NCBI RefSeq assembly: GCF_029227915.1
Contig: NC_079881.1
Coordinates: 18,949,501-19,013,500, forward strand
Direction: 5' to 3'
From: Hydractinia symbiolongicarpus
Taxonomy: Eukaryota; Cnidaria; Hydrozoa; Anthoathecata; Hydractiniidae
DNA: 64,000 nucleotides
Both the position numbers and the translations under genes were made by a program. The notes beneath the pieces are model-generated. The model was not told where the DNA came from, did not search any database, and was given only the letters and a program-made list of their open reading frames with translations. Below, one piece after another: positions 12,960 to 24,900 of this stretch. Positions within the stretch are counted from its first letter, which is position 1, and every line of letters starts with the position of its first letter.

Positions 12960-15900
12960 CGCTAGTAGACTCCAGAGACAGATTGAACAAATTAATTACT
13001 GCTGCAGAAATGCAATTACTTGCAGACGATGAGTTTATATTCAACAGGGAAAAAACAATAGTATGGTATAAAAAAAGCGAATTAATGAGAGAAAGTTGGC
13101 TAAGCGGAGATCTTGTATTAAAATACACCTCGGATCATTAGATGCTGTAAAATGTGATGATACGGTGATGAACAAAATAAAAAAAGAGTTTTCACATTTG
13201 CCTGTTCGGAATGCCACGAAAAAAATTGAGATACAATTAGCTAGACATTTGCAAAACAAACACAAGTATAGTGAACAAGACGCTGACTAAAAGCAATCAG
13301 AAATGTGTGTGATGTTTTTGTGGGCAGAGAAAAACTAATTGGGCGCATAATTACTATTAACAGGCGAAGATTGCAAAGTATGCCACTTGCGGTTAGACTA
13401 CTTGAGCCGAAAGTACAAGTTGGACAAATCTCAACGTTTCAATGTTATGCAACCACTGAGTTAAAAATATGGCAGAATGGGAAACGAAGGATCGGCGCAA
13501 AATACCTTCCGCAAAATCTTGAAGAAGTCATGGGATGTAGTATCCGAGTGTGTTTTTAAAATTTACTATAAGCCTAAGAAAGATTTGACGAAGGCATTTG
13601 TTGCAGAATTAAAAGCGAGTGGCAGTTACAACCGCCCAGCCAAGCAACACAGAAATCAAGTGGAGATAATTTGGGGTACCGTGGATAAAATTTTTTTAAT
13701 GTTTCCAAAAAATTCACTCTCGAACAAGTACGCATTGCATGACAACTACCATCACCCCTTGTTTTTGCAAAATTGGAAAAGGTGGGGCAGAAGGTTCGAC
13801 ATTGCGTGAATTTTTTCCTAACCTTTCTTCATAAATGTGGTATATTTGCTAGTGTAACAAGGTCAGATATCACTAATGTATTGGAAAATATGCAAAACCT
13901 AAACAAAGAATTGGACCCAAAGATATCACAACGTCGAATGGACGTTCGGCAAGATAGAAAGAAGAATTTAAGGACGACGTTCCACATGATATCATATGAC
14001 CGTTTTAAGCATGTGCAAAACGTCATTAAAATTATGAAAAAGTTTAGCAGTGTAAAAATGTCAAAAGGTTTTCAATAGATGTATGGAATTACCTAATGTG
14101 AAAAATGTCTATTACGAATGTTTTCAAGGCTTTGCATTTAATTGAGTTGACATTGGGAAACGTCAAAAATGAAGTAGAAAACGAAGAGTATCCTGGACAG
14201 AAAGTAATTGAAAACGCGAAGTATAAGATGTTAAGCATCTACGGTAAAAAGCTGATTGCCTTACCTAATCCTTTGTTTGAACAACTTGAAAGTTATGTGA
14301 AATAATGTCGTCCAGTACTAGTTGATGAGAAAAAAACTTCGCGTTTATCAGTTTCAACATCAGATATACCAAAGTTAACTCAAAGCAACGTATCTGCTTC
14401 GTTAACTCCATCATTTGCAAAGGCTTGAGTGTTTAAAGTGGCTAAACATTTTATGAAAAATAGAAAGCAGACAACCGCAATGCATTACAATATGTATGCA
14501 AACCATTTGTCCAGCCAGCCAGTCTTCTCGGCGGCTAATTTCAAGTTTTAGGCGGAAATAAAATAAAAATTGAGGAAAAAGAAAAAGAGGAGTTAACGAA
14601 TGCGATGACCACTAAAAAGAACCTTCCTACACAAGATGAAGTTATTCAGTGTATGATGAAATTGGATCCTAAAATTACAAATGAGGAAATGAATGCCGTC
14701 AAAAACCTACTCTCGTGCCTGAAAGATAGGGTAGAAGAAAATGGTCTGAAAATAAAAAGCTTCTATGGACCTTTTGTAAGTATAACATCCTTTGCTGTGT
14801 TTAGTTTTTATTTGTTTTACTTTCACTTTACAGTTTATACTGCTTTTCCAAATATTTAATTTAGATTTATTAGGACTACTTATTTCAATCTTGGCACTGT
14901 ATTTCTTTGATTTCAGTAGCTTGTTTAGCCTATAAAGGCGTTGAACACATCATACTAGAATAAATTGTGTTTTAGCAGATGAAAATTTATGACTTTTGTC
15001 AGATAACTTCTTGCAAATGATTTTTTTTCAAAAGTTATCCTTTTATTTACATATTAAAAGAATATATTTTTTCGAATGCACCCAGAATCAACAAGAGAAA
15101 GCTGTAATGCAAAGACCGCATACAGTAGTAGTTTTCTTTTTATGTTATAAAATTTTTGAACAACATGAACCATTGTATCTTGTGTCATAGGACAATTAAT
15201 TCAAAAATCATAACGAAGCAAACTGTATGCATGGTTTGAATGACGGGGTAATTATATACATTAAATAAAAGAAAACTTTATTAGTATCCATATTCCGGGT
15301 GAAAAGAACATGTTTGTTCATATCGAATGAAATAGCACTAAGTGACTCCCCCCATGTCAATTACCTTACCTTTTAAAAAATTCGAAAAATGTCGAATATC
15401 AAAGGGATGAGATAATTGGTTAATAACTATTATTTATTCCATAGGCTAGCAACGGATCTACACTAACCAAAGAAAATATTTCTACGGTAAATCATTATTA
15501 CTGGCTTTAAAATCTACATTATAGTATTTAGTCTATCTCTTCTGTATTTATAACATATTTGGCAAAATAAAAGTATGCATATAGCCTTTATGAAAATAGC
15601 ATCTGAAAAGAAAAAAAGCAGATGACGAGGCAAAAAGAAAAAAGCAGATGACGAGGCAAGTCCAGTATTTATTTTTTACTGCATAATAATTGATTTGTAC
15701 CAAAATAATCTAAAATTTCGATTTCTATTTTCCAGGTGTGTAAAAAAGTGTATCCAAAAAGACTTCGAAACAACGTATGAAGAATTTATTAAAAATTGTC
15801 TGTTTAAACACATTTTAAATTTTAGACACACTTTGATCAAAACACTGAAGCCGACGATAACGCCAACGATGTAAGTGATGTCGATTTTCACCATACCAAA

Positions 15901-16174
15901 CATTCTCGTAGAGAAATAATAGAAGTAGATCCCGAACATCACGATAACTTCGATGACTTCCGATAGCGAGATCGAGGCGAAAAAATCCAATACACAAAGA
16001 AAGATGTTTTCAAGTAGTGAAATTAAAGAATTGCAAGCAAAATGTGCTAAAATAATAAGATTTTGGCCAATTGAAGAGTATAAAGTTTCAGAAAGCTTGG
16101 AAGATTCCGAATTGGTGGGAAAATACTAATTTGTTCAACTGCGTACAAGACTTACTTACGAAAGGAAACGATAA
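12960..16174 (+). pseudogene. B1 locus: zinc fingers and type-B tyrosine recombinase, heavily broken
   Basis: Aligns by eye with B2. Regions in order are: a finger with one Cys lost (HLPVRNATKK, then ARHLQNKHKYS) at 13190-13280; a second finger (CKVCHLRLDYLSRKYK) after CVMFLWAEKN near 13310-13420; a core-binding region (about 13470-14078, including MISYDRFKHVQNVIK). Next are the YR (14105-14305, then KHFMKNRKQTTAMHYNMY near 14445-14505) and a C-terminal helical exon ending at GTAAGT (14777). The catalytic Arg of B2 (GLRASN) is Lys here (VFKALH). A later exon (about 15826-16174) carries acidic sequence and KY-stop-FVQLRTRLTYERK, the tail motif of the A loci. Many in-frame stops, mostly TAA, and several frameshifts make this a pseudogene. 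Confidence 0.7.
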
Positions 16175-17589
16175 GTTTTTTTCCACATTTAGGTCCAGTT
16201 CAGTTTGCGTCACATACTATTCAAATAGTAACGATCAAAGGACTAATACTTTTTATGTTTACCCCTGTTTGAAATATTTTGTTTTAGTGGCTTTGTGATA
16301 CAAATAAATTTTTGTTGCAACAACGCTTATTTATTTCATTAACCGTTATGATTGAATCTGTAATTATGTAAATAAAATAAATTTTAACTTCAGCAGTGTA
16401 TATTTTATGTCTCCTACTCTGAAAGCCATTGGGAATTGGTATAAATTGAGAAAACAATGGACTTTTCATGAAATCCGCAAAATTTAATTGTCACAAAATA
16501 TTAGGACTCACAAAACTTCACAAAAATATTTTAATTGAAAAATTTCTTATAAAAGGCTATGGCTGCTTCAAACATCGCTAACATCATAAATTACACAAAT
16601 TTTGTCACCAATCCACTTTTCTAATTCACATCAGCACTTTGCAAGTGACAGGGGAATGCCGATGTGTTATAGTGAGGGAGGGTAATTATTACGCCATATC
16701 ACAAAACTTTGTTTTTTGCCCGGTGTAAAGAGTTAAATTTCCTTTGTTGTGATTTTGTAAAGGCTATGGTACCATCTTTAAAAGTAAAAACAATTTTTAG
16801 TTCCTAACTGCCTTGCTCCACAATTATTAAGCGTAACAATTAGCCCCAAAATTATTAATTATTACGCCTTTGAGGAAAATTATTACACTGTAAAATTACT
16901 TTATATACCAACAACTGCAGCGGACGGCAATAATACAACTAAGCTCTGAAAAGGAAACAATAACTTTCTTATAAGTAATTTACATCAAAAACAGGTATTA
17001 AAGGGTAGGCTTGGGCATCATTAGGTTGTATATCGCAGAAGTTGCCAATGACATGCTGCGAAAATGCTTAACCATTAAAACCACCCGAAAGGCCTAATTT
17101 AATTAGGCCTTTTAGATGGTTTTGGTGCTTTGCAAAAACTCAAAATTCATCAAGTTTAAAAATTAAAAAACAACTTTTCAGTGTACTAAACCACCAATGT
17201 TGGAACCCTACGGGAACTTAAAATAAATAAAAATACAGAATTTATGTCAACATTTACTTCAACTATCAACAACAACTGCATGGGCCAGACTTTTCTAGTG
17301 GCAGGAATTTGTATTAATGGCAGGAAATCAAGCCTTCTATTGCAAAAGTCATGCACATAAATTTCGCAAAAAACATAATGGCAGACATACTGTTATCAGT
17401 ATGTCTGGGATCAGGAACAAACTTTGTTGGAGCTTTATTGTCGTAAAATTCATGAAAAGGCTGCATTTGATACAATTTGCTTGATAAACATACATACTTA
17501 ATAGATAGATAGATAGATAGACAGATGGATGTGCATATTTTACATGGCTAGCCTCACAAATATCGAGGGATATACCCTGTCTATTATTT
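16175..17589. other. No gene recognised
   Basis: AT-rich spacer downstream of B1 with an AATAAA near 16303 and a short GATA run at about 17499-17521. No conserved coding sequence is seen. Confidence 0.55.
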
Positions 17590-17875
17590 CCAGGAGGGGC
17601 CATGGCGTAGATGGAGAGTCCTAGAGTATTTAATGCTCATTTTGAGCTACGCAGACCCATTTTGAGCTACGCAGACCTAATTAGAGCTTGCGCTCTACTA
17701 GACAACTCCCGGCAACATCCAACGACCCACACAGTATGCCAACTTCCCAATTTCCCTCACATGGCTTGGGTTAACCCAGGGCTATGGTAACATTCACTCG
17801 CCCATGTTGAATCGCCGTCAAGAGGAATCGAACCGGTCTCCCGCACTGAGTACGAGAGCTATAACCACTAATAAA
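17590..17875 (-). repeat. tRNA-derived SINE (minus strand)
   Basis: The minus strand carries a perfect pol III B-box consensus, GGTTCGATTCC (17824-17834), preceded by a tRNA-like head starting near 17872 (GTGGTTATAGCTCTCGTACT). The body extends toward 17590 and includes two 23-bp copies of CATTTTGAGCTACGCAGACC. Full boundaries are not certain. Confidence 0.55.
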
Positions 17876-18955
17876 ATCCTTAGAAAATCATTAATATAAA
17901 CCTACAACTCTTTTAACTTTAAGGTTCTCTTTTTTTGTTAAATAAAAAATTTATTTGAAAAAACTCAGATCTCGCCCTCATATATGCGCTGTTTTTGATA
18001 AGTTTTTCACCGAAAACAATACTCGTGTCCACACATCAGCCTTTCTAACTAATTTTTTTTTTATGGCAACACAGTTGCTGAAGTTCAATTTTACATCCAA
18101 GTTAGAGAGAAACCAATTTGCTGACGTGAATTAAGAATTTTTGTTAACACCATGAATAAGAAAGGCTGACACATGGATATGTACAGGCAAAAATATAAAT
18201 AATAGACTGAAGGGACTGAAAAAATAAAAAACTCACACCAAGGGGCGTATCGGGTTACGCTAGACGGCTCACTTAACCAGCTAGCTTAGTTAGGCAAGCT
18301 GAATATTTCTCATGATGTGAGCTGGTCTTTGTGCAAGTTGCAAACACTTTACAAAGCTTATTTTTTTTTTCTTCAAAAAACGAAGTATATCCATGTCCAA
18401 ACCAGTTCATGCTCATTTTGTTGAAAAATGGTTAAAATTATCACAGTAAGATTTAAGATTTTCCCAATTGTATGGAGTATACATATTTAATTTTCTCCAT
18501 GCATCTCCATGTTAAACAATAAGATTTTATTGCATGATGTTGTTGTTGTTTTTAGTGCACTTCACGTGCTTTTTTGATTTAATAATGATAAAAAACATTA
18601 AATCTATTCCAAAAAAGGAGTAGAGCTACTATTGAATAATGTTAGGCGTCCAATATTATTTGTTGTTTTGTATTGCAAATTTATAATAATAAAAATTAAT
18701 AGCATTTGACTATATAATACTTACAAGTTCTTTGTAGGTGGGTTAAAATTTCTGGTTTTGTTCTTGCTGAAACCTGCATGTTTGGTTTTTGCACAGGTGT
18801 GATGTAAAATAAATTTTTACCACTTATACCTAAATATCTTATGGAAATAAAGTTTTAAAATGCAATATTATTTTCTTTAGATTCATAAATAAATAAATAA
18901 AAGGTGAAGTCAATTCCACTTCAGCGAAATAGTTAGTGAGGAAACTCAATTATCA
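17876..18955. other. No gene recognised; possible upstream region of A2
   Basis: AT-rich, no domain. At the end, ATG (18956-18958) is followed directly by GTGAGT, a possible one-codon first coding exon of A2. This is weak evidence. Confidence 0.4.
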
Positions 18956-21900
18956 ATGGTGAGTTAATACCTAGGTCTAAAGCTTTATAGGATTATTAGC
19001 CAAAAAATTAATTTTGTAACCATGTTGTTGTTAAATACAGAATTACTGTAAATACTCGATTATGCACTTTTTTTTAGCTTTATTTTAAGCACCCCAAGGC
19101 AGATAGCCAAAAGGACCATTTATTTCAATATTTTAGAATTAGGAAAAAAAACTTGTCTTCAAAAAAGCTTTATTTTTAAGTCATAACAGCATGAAATTTT
19201 ATGTCAAAATGTTTATATTCATTATACTTCTAAAAGCTTGAGGGTTTTTTTTAAGGCACTTCTCTTGATTTACTGCCCCTCTGAAATAAGCACCCACCAT
19301 AAAATTCAAAATTTTATATAAGCGTGCGGGCTGGTTAATAGAGCCTTTACAGTATGCTGCATATACTAAATGGAGCATTGGTTTATAACACGTTTGCCCA
19401 TTTTAATAAAGACATACCAAGTTGTTATACATGTTCTATCTACTTTTAGTCTCAAAGAAAAAGAGTGAAAGTAAATTTTACTGAGCAAGCAAAGCTTTAC
19501 TGCACAAAAAAAGTAGACCCTTCTGGATTTGAAAAACATTGGATAGACGATGTTATTGGTAAGCATCAATTTTAATATGTAAATTTAAATATCCAAGTCA
19601 GTTAATAAACAATATACGAAGGCTCTGGAAAGTGGGAAGATATAGCCCCATTCTGAGAAACTAAATCATGTAGCTGAGCCATTATTTATTCCCTTAGTTT
19701 CACTTTATAATTGTATACATGGCCTTTATTAGTTATGGTTCCCTGTTTTCCGGCTTGTGTTGTTGTTGTAGGGTCGATTGTAGGGTTTATTATTTTTTTA
19801 CCTCTTGTCAGATAAAAAAATACTGTCTTCTTGTCAACCTTGCTTTACTGTATGTTTGTAATATTAGGATATCCTCATTTCAATTATCTCTTACCAATTT
19901 AAAATATACTAGATCGTGAATACAATATAAATAAATATAGTAGCTGCTTGAAGTGTGATTTTCTGGCATACTCTGTTGTTTTGATTATTTATTTCGTTAT
20001 TGATTTGTTTGCTGCAACCAGTAGTTTAACTTTTGGGGGGTTGGGAATCGACGAAATACTGGGAAAATTAAAGAATGTTGAAAATCATATCCCAAAATTT
20101 TGTGGTCGGTTAGAAAACGAATAATTTTTTAAGGACCGCCTAGCTGAACTATACATTGATTTTGGTTGTCTGTTTTTCTGATCATTTGTTATTCTTTGCA
20201 TTTGTTTAATGTGCACCGTGATTAGCATCAATATTTACACATTTATTATTGTGATTTAAAAATCATCTTAACACTTTAACTGTACTTACTGTGTACTAAC
20301 TTAAGTACGTTGTTTATTTTATGTTTTTTTATAGTTGTATAGATGCCACTAATTAGCGTTGTTTTTTACAAACAGACAAACTTCTTCCTATGATTTACCT
20401 GTGTAGGATTAGTACTTGATGAATTTGCTTGTGACAATGTACCACTTAAAGTATACTACATAGCACTTTACATTATACAGGCTATGGTGTTTTTGCTGTT
20501 AAAGATTTTGAAAAATGATAATTTTTGCTGGAATATTCTGGTGAACATATAACGCAGTCAGAGGGAGAAAAACGTATGACAACGTACAGTGAAGCAGCAG
20601 GATCGTATCTCTTCTTTTTCAAAGATATTTGGTAAATATAGATCAATGTTTGTCATGGCACATTCGTGTGACCATTTGCCTTAATCAAAATGATAATATT
20701 TAAATTTGATTTTTATTTTTAATGCATTTAGCATTAATGCCACTTTTGACAATCGCCTTGGCAAATATGTCAATGATTCTCCATATGGAAACTGTGTTAT
20801 GCGTTCAGTTCAAATTAAAGGGCAATTACACCTATGCTTGTTTGCATTGACCAACCTCTCATCAGGGATTGAGCTAAGATATTCATATGGTGTACCTGGT
20901 TTACCTTGGAGAAAGGTAATTAGTTTACCTTACATCAAAATTAAAATACATGCTTATCTATTGACAAGAATTTATTTTATTTATTTCAGGATCCTAAATG
21001 AAAATTTGCCATGAATTTGAGCATGATTCAGTCAATAAGTTACAGCAAATGTGTATGTTAAGTGAAACTTTTAATGTGAATGGACAGTTGACCTTGTAAA
21101 ATTTTGTTTTTATTTGACCTTGTTGGTTATTTAAAATGCTTTTATTTTTTTAAGAATAAAGATGAGTCCATTTCTAATGAAGATACTATCCAAAAAGGTG
21201 AAGAGTGTTATTATTAAGTGTAGTGTAATTTGAAAGTGGAAAAGAGAATAAAATATTCATATTAACATGTTTGTAAAACACTGTACATTCTGTATATGAA
21301 GTATTGTAGTGGTAAAATCCATACTTTAGATCAAATTGATTTTCAATTAAAAGAAAGAATAACGTGTCGTGATGGTGTAGTGCACATCGATATTGAGCCT
21401 GGTGTTGATACTTCCGAAGTAAGAATAGACTGTGAGAATCTTTATAATTCTAAAAGTCTAAACTTTACATTTAAGGTAACTCTCCATATTCTTTGTATCT
21501 TTGTAGGAAAAAGACTGGTTGCAGAAAAATCCAAATCTCTGTGATGCAAACAAAACTGCATTGGTACTATAAAAATCTGACCTACTTTTAATTTTTGCAT
21601 GGTGACACATTTAAACAGACATTCAACAAGGTTTAATGAGACATTCAGAATTATTTAGTTGAGATTTTGATACTCAGTGACCTGCAGCTAGGTTGAGTAT
21701 AAACAAAGCAAGACTTTAAATACTTCAATGTCCCACACCAGGTCAAATATATTTTGCATCGTCTTAGAGTATTCAAATTTATGGAAAATTTTAGGTTAAA
21801 ATTAATTCTTATTTTTTGAGAGAAACATTACTTTCTTCTATAAAATTATTTGTATAAAAGAAAAGCATTCAAAGTATTATTATTTGCCTTTGTCTTCATA

Positions 21901-24900
21901 TTGTTTTTTCAAACGTAAAAAACAGCTTGTAAATTCAATAGTTAAGTATAATATATTCAAGGAGGTTGTTGCATTTTGTTTTAAATGATGTCTGGCTTAT
22001 ATTATTAATAATAACAACAAATCAATAAAATTTGCATGTAACGTACAAGACCTACTGCCAAATAACTATGGGAATTTAATATTTAAATACCGCAGATTAT
22101 TTGATAAGTATTTTACGTTACAGATGTATGATAATCATAGTAATATCTCTCTACACCATTATTAGAATTACACTGAGTTGGAGATGAAAGATGAAAAGTT
22201 GTTTTGGGTGTCTTTCCAGTGAGTTTTTTTTGGTTATCAAGCTTGTACTGTCATCTAATTGTTCTCTTAATTTTAATTTCATTATTTTTGTTTTGTTTCA
22301 GAAATTTAAAAGATGTTCCTGAAGATGTAGTAGTGAAAATAATACGCCATGTAGGAAAGAAAATTTTGGATATTTTTTCTGGAAAGGTAAATAAAGATAA
22401 ATGATTTTCATTACAGAATTATCAATCTAGAAATTCGTTTTTCAAAATTAGTTAAGATAAATTGTTATGTGTATAATATTGTTTCTGTAAATTATATAAT
22501 CTCATAAGGCTGAAAAGGCTGAAAAGTCCATGGAAATCGTTATCAATAAAAGTGACTTCGCTGTTAACACTGATATCAGCGGTGTATGTGTTTATTACAG
22601 GATTTGAAGTTGTATTCAATGAATTTTGAAAGTCAATTGCCCTCTTTTTAATATTTTTTGCACTCTATTTAGGACTGCATGATTTGCACTGAAAAGTGTC
22701 GCAACTTGCAAAGATGTCAATTCGAATTTTGTGCAGACGGGGATATACTTTATTGTGTTCTATGTTTTAATGGGCATGTATGTAGGCAGACATATGGACA
22801 GGTACAATTCTTATAATTTATTTATTAAGGAAAATAAATTTTGCATTACTATTCAGAAATGTGGAAGATAATGAAATTTTTCAACCTATGATATACAAAA
22901 ATATTTCCATACTACATATAAAGGAAAACGATCTGTTATAGTTACATTTAACATTTAGATGACTTTTATTTTGTTAGCAGTGTCTTTCTGACGATGAACC
23001 AATTACAGAAGAGACTCCTTTGAGAAGTACTGATAACCAGGTAGAGTTTATTATTTTATTATTTATGTTTCCCAAATGAATGTGTATTATAACCAAAACG
23101 CATTTTTAGTCTGTATGTGCAATGTGTGGTGAAGAAGGAATTACTATTCAGAAATGTGGCAGACAATCGTGTGCAGATAGTGATATCATTCTATGTGAGA
23201 AATGTCTAGATAAACATGTTTGCAAGAAAATCTTAAACAAGGTGAGAATAGTACATAGATCGAAAGTATAGATTTTACCTTGTCATTCAATGTTTGCGTT
23301 TTGTAAATTTCATTTTTGCTAATTTAGGTTGTTTGTGCAATATGTGGGGAACACAAATTTACTGTTCAAAAATGCGGCCGACGATCGTGTGCGGAGAGTG
23401 ATGTGGTTTTATGTACTTTATGCCTGGATAAACATGCTTGCACAAAGACAAGTGCTAAGGTAAGATTTTGCATGGAAACTATTTACAGGCAACTCAACAG
23501 AGATTTAGTATAACTGTTGACTAGCATTACGCTTCATTTAAAGCCCAAAGACATTTAGTTTTTCAATATACCCATCAAATCGTGCATTATCACTTTATTT
23601 TTATTAATTTCAGATATGTTGCTATTGTCAAAAGAGAAAACCTCCAGGTGAAATGGGCGAATGCAATGCGCTTTTGTGTGTTGCATACCAAAAATATTTT
23701 TGCGAAAAGTGTCTGGAATCTCATTTATGCCGCAAGAAGACTGTCCTAAGGAATGTGAAGGTACGAATATTTGTTTTCATATTTATCACTGCGATAACAA
23801 AATATTTAAAGATAACAATCTGATCTGCCATTATGTTTACCTCTGATTTTATTTGTATTTTTAGGTCTGTATTGGATGTAACAAGGAGGTGTTTGCAGAT
23901 AGATTTGATAAGTGTCGGCAAGTTCATTGTAAATTAAAGAATCAATTATTTTGCGCAGAATGTGTGGTAGAGCACGAATGTGAAATTAACCAGGTACACC
24001 TGCAATTTATATTTTGATTCAAAGCAAAAGCGATTTGCATAGCCATTTAAAGATGATTGAATAATGTCGATGCGAAATTTATAGTGTTCGTGATGATCAT
24101 AGAAAAGAGGCAAATTTTAATTAAGTTAAATAAAAGTCTTTAAGTATACGATATTTTCACTTTGTTTAGATTGAGGAGTCACCAGTCAAACTAAAACGTG
24201 ACCACAAAAGTGCACTTGAAAATAATGGGGTAATGACGCTAGCAAGCATTGGTCTGTAATATTTATTTTGTAGTATTCTAAAGAGGTAGAAATTAAACAA
24301 ATCAAGGAACAGGTTTCCCGTTTACTGGAACAAAACGATTTCAGGGCTATACAAGAGGTAAACATTTCATACATTATAAGACCTGGCGAGAGTAGGCTTA
24401 TAAAAGCACAAAATAATTCTCCAATTTAAACACTGTATTTTTATTCACGTGTTGTTAATGAATCCCTGTAAATTATATTTTTAGAGTCTTGAACGATTAG
24501 AGAAAGTGACTAACAATGAGAAAACCGATCTAAATTCGTAAGTATAATTCATGCGTTATTATAATTAATATCGAACATTTGATGAAGGGGTAGACTGAAA
24601 TATGCGATGGATAAGTTTCAAGAGACACTTCTATTATTGTGAAATTAAAATAAACGTATACTCATTTAGTGAAAAATCTAATAAGTAAATGGTGCAGACA
24701 TTTACTGCGTGTTAAATTTTGTGCTTGTCCAACTTTGTTAGCATACTGAAACTACTTTTATTCCTTTTAGAAAGCAAAAATTAACAAAACGACGACAAAT
24801 AAAGTGTCCCATTAAGTGTTGTTCGAAACCTGTCACAGACGTTTCCCGTCATTTGCGTGAAGTACACAAGTGGTGCCGAGAAAAGGCTGTTGGTGCCATG

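Noticed and set aside
20515-20523. Recoding or readthrough at in-frame TGA-TAA in the A2 SET exon
   Set aside because: Two adjacent stops of different types, and other breaks in the gene, fit mutation better than programmed recoding.
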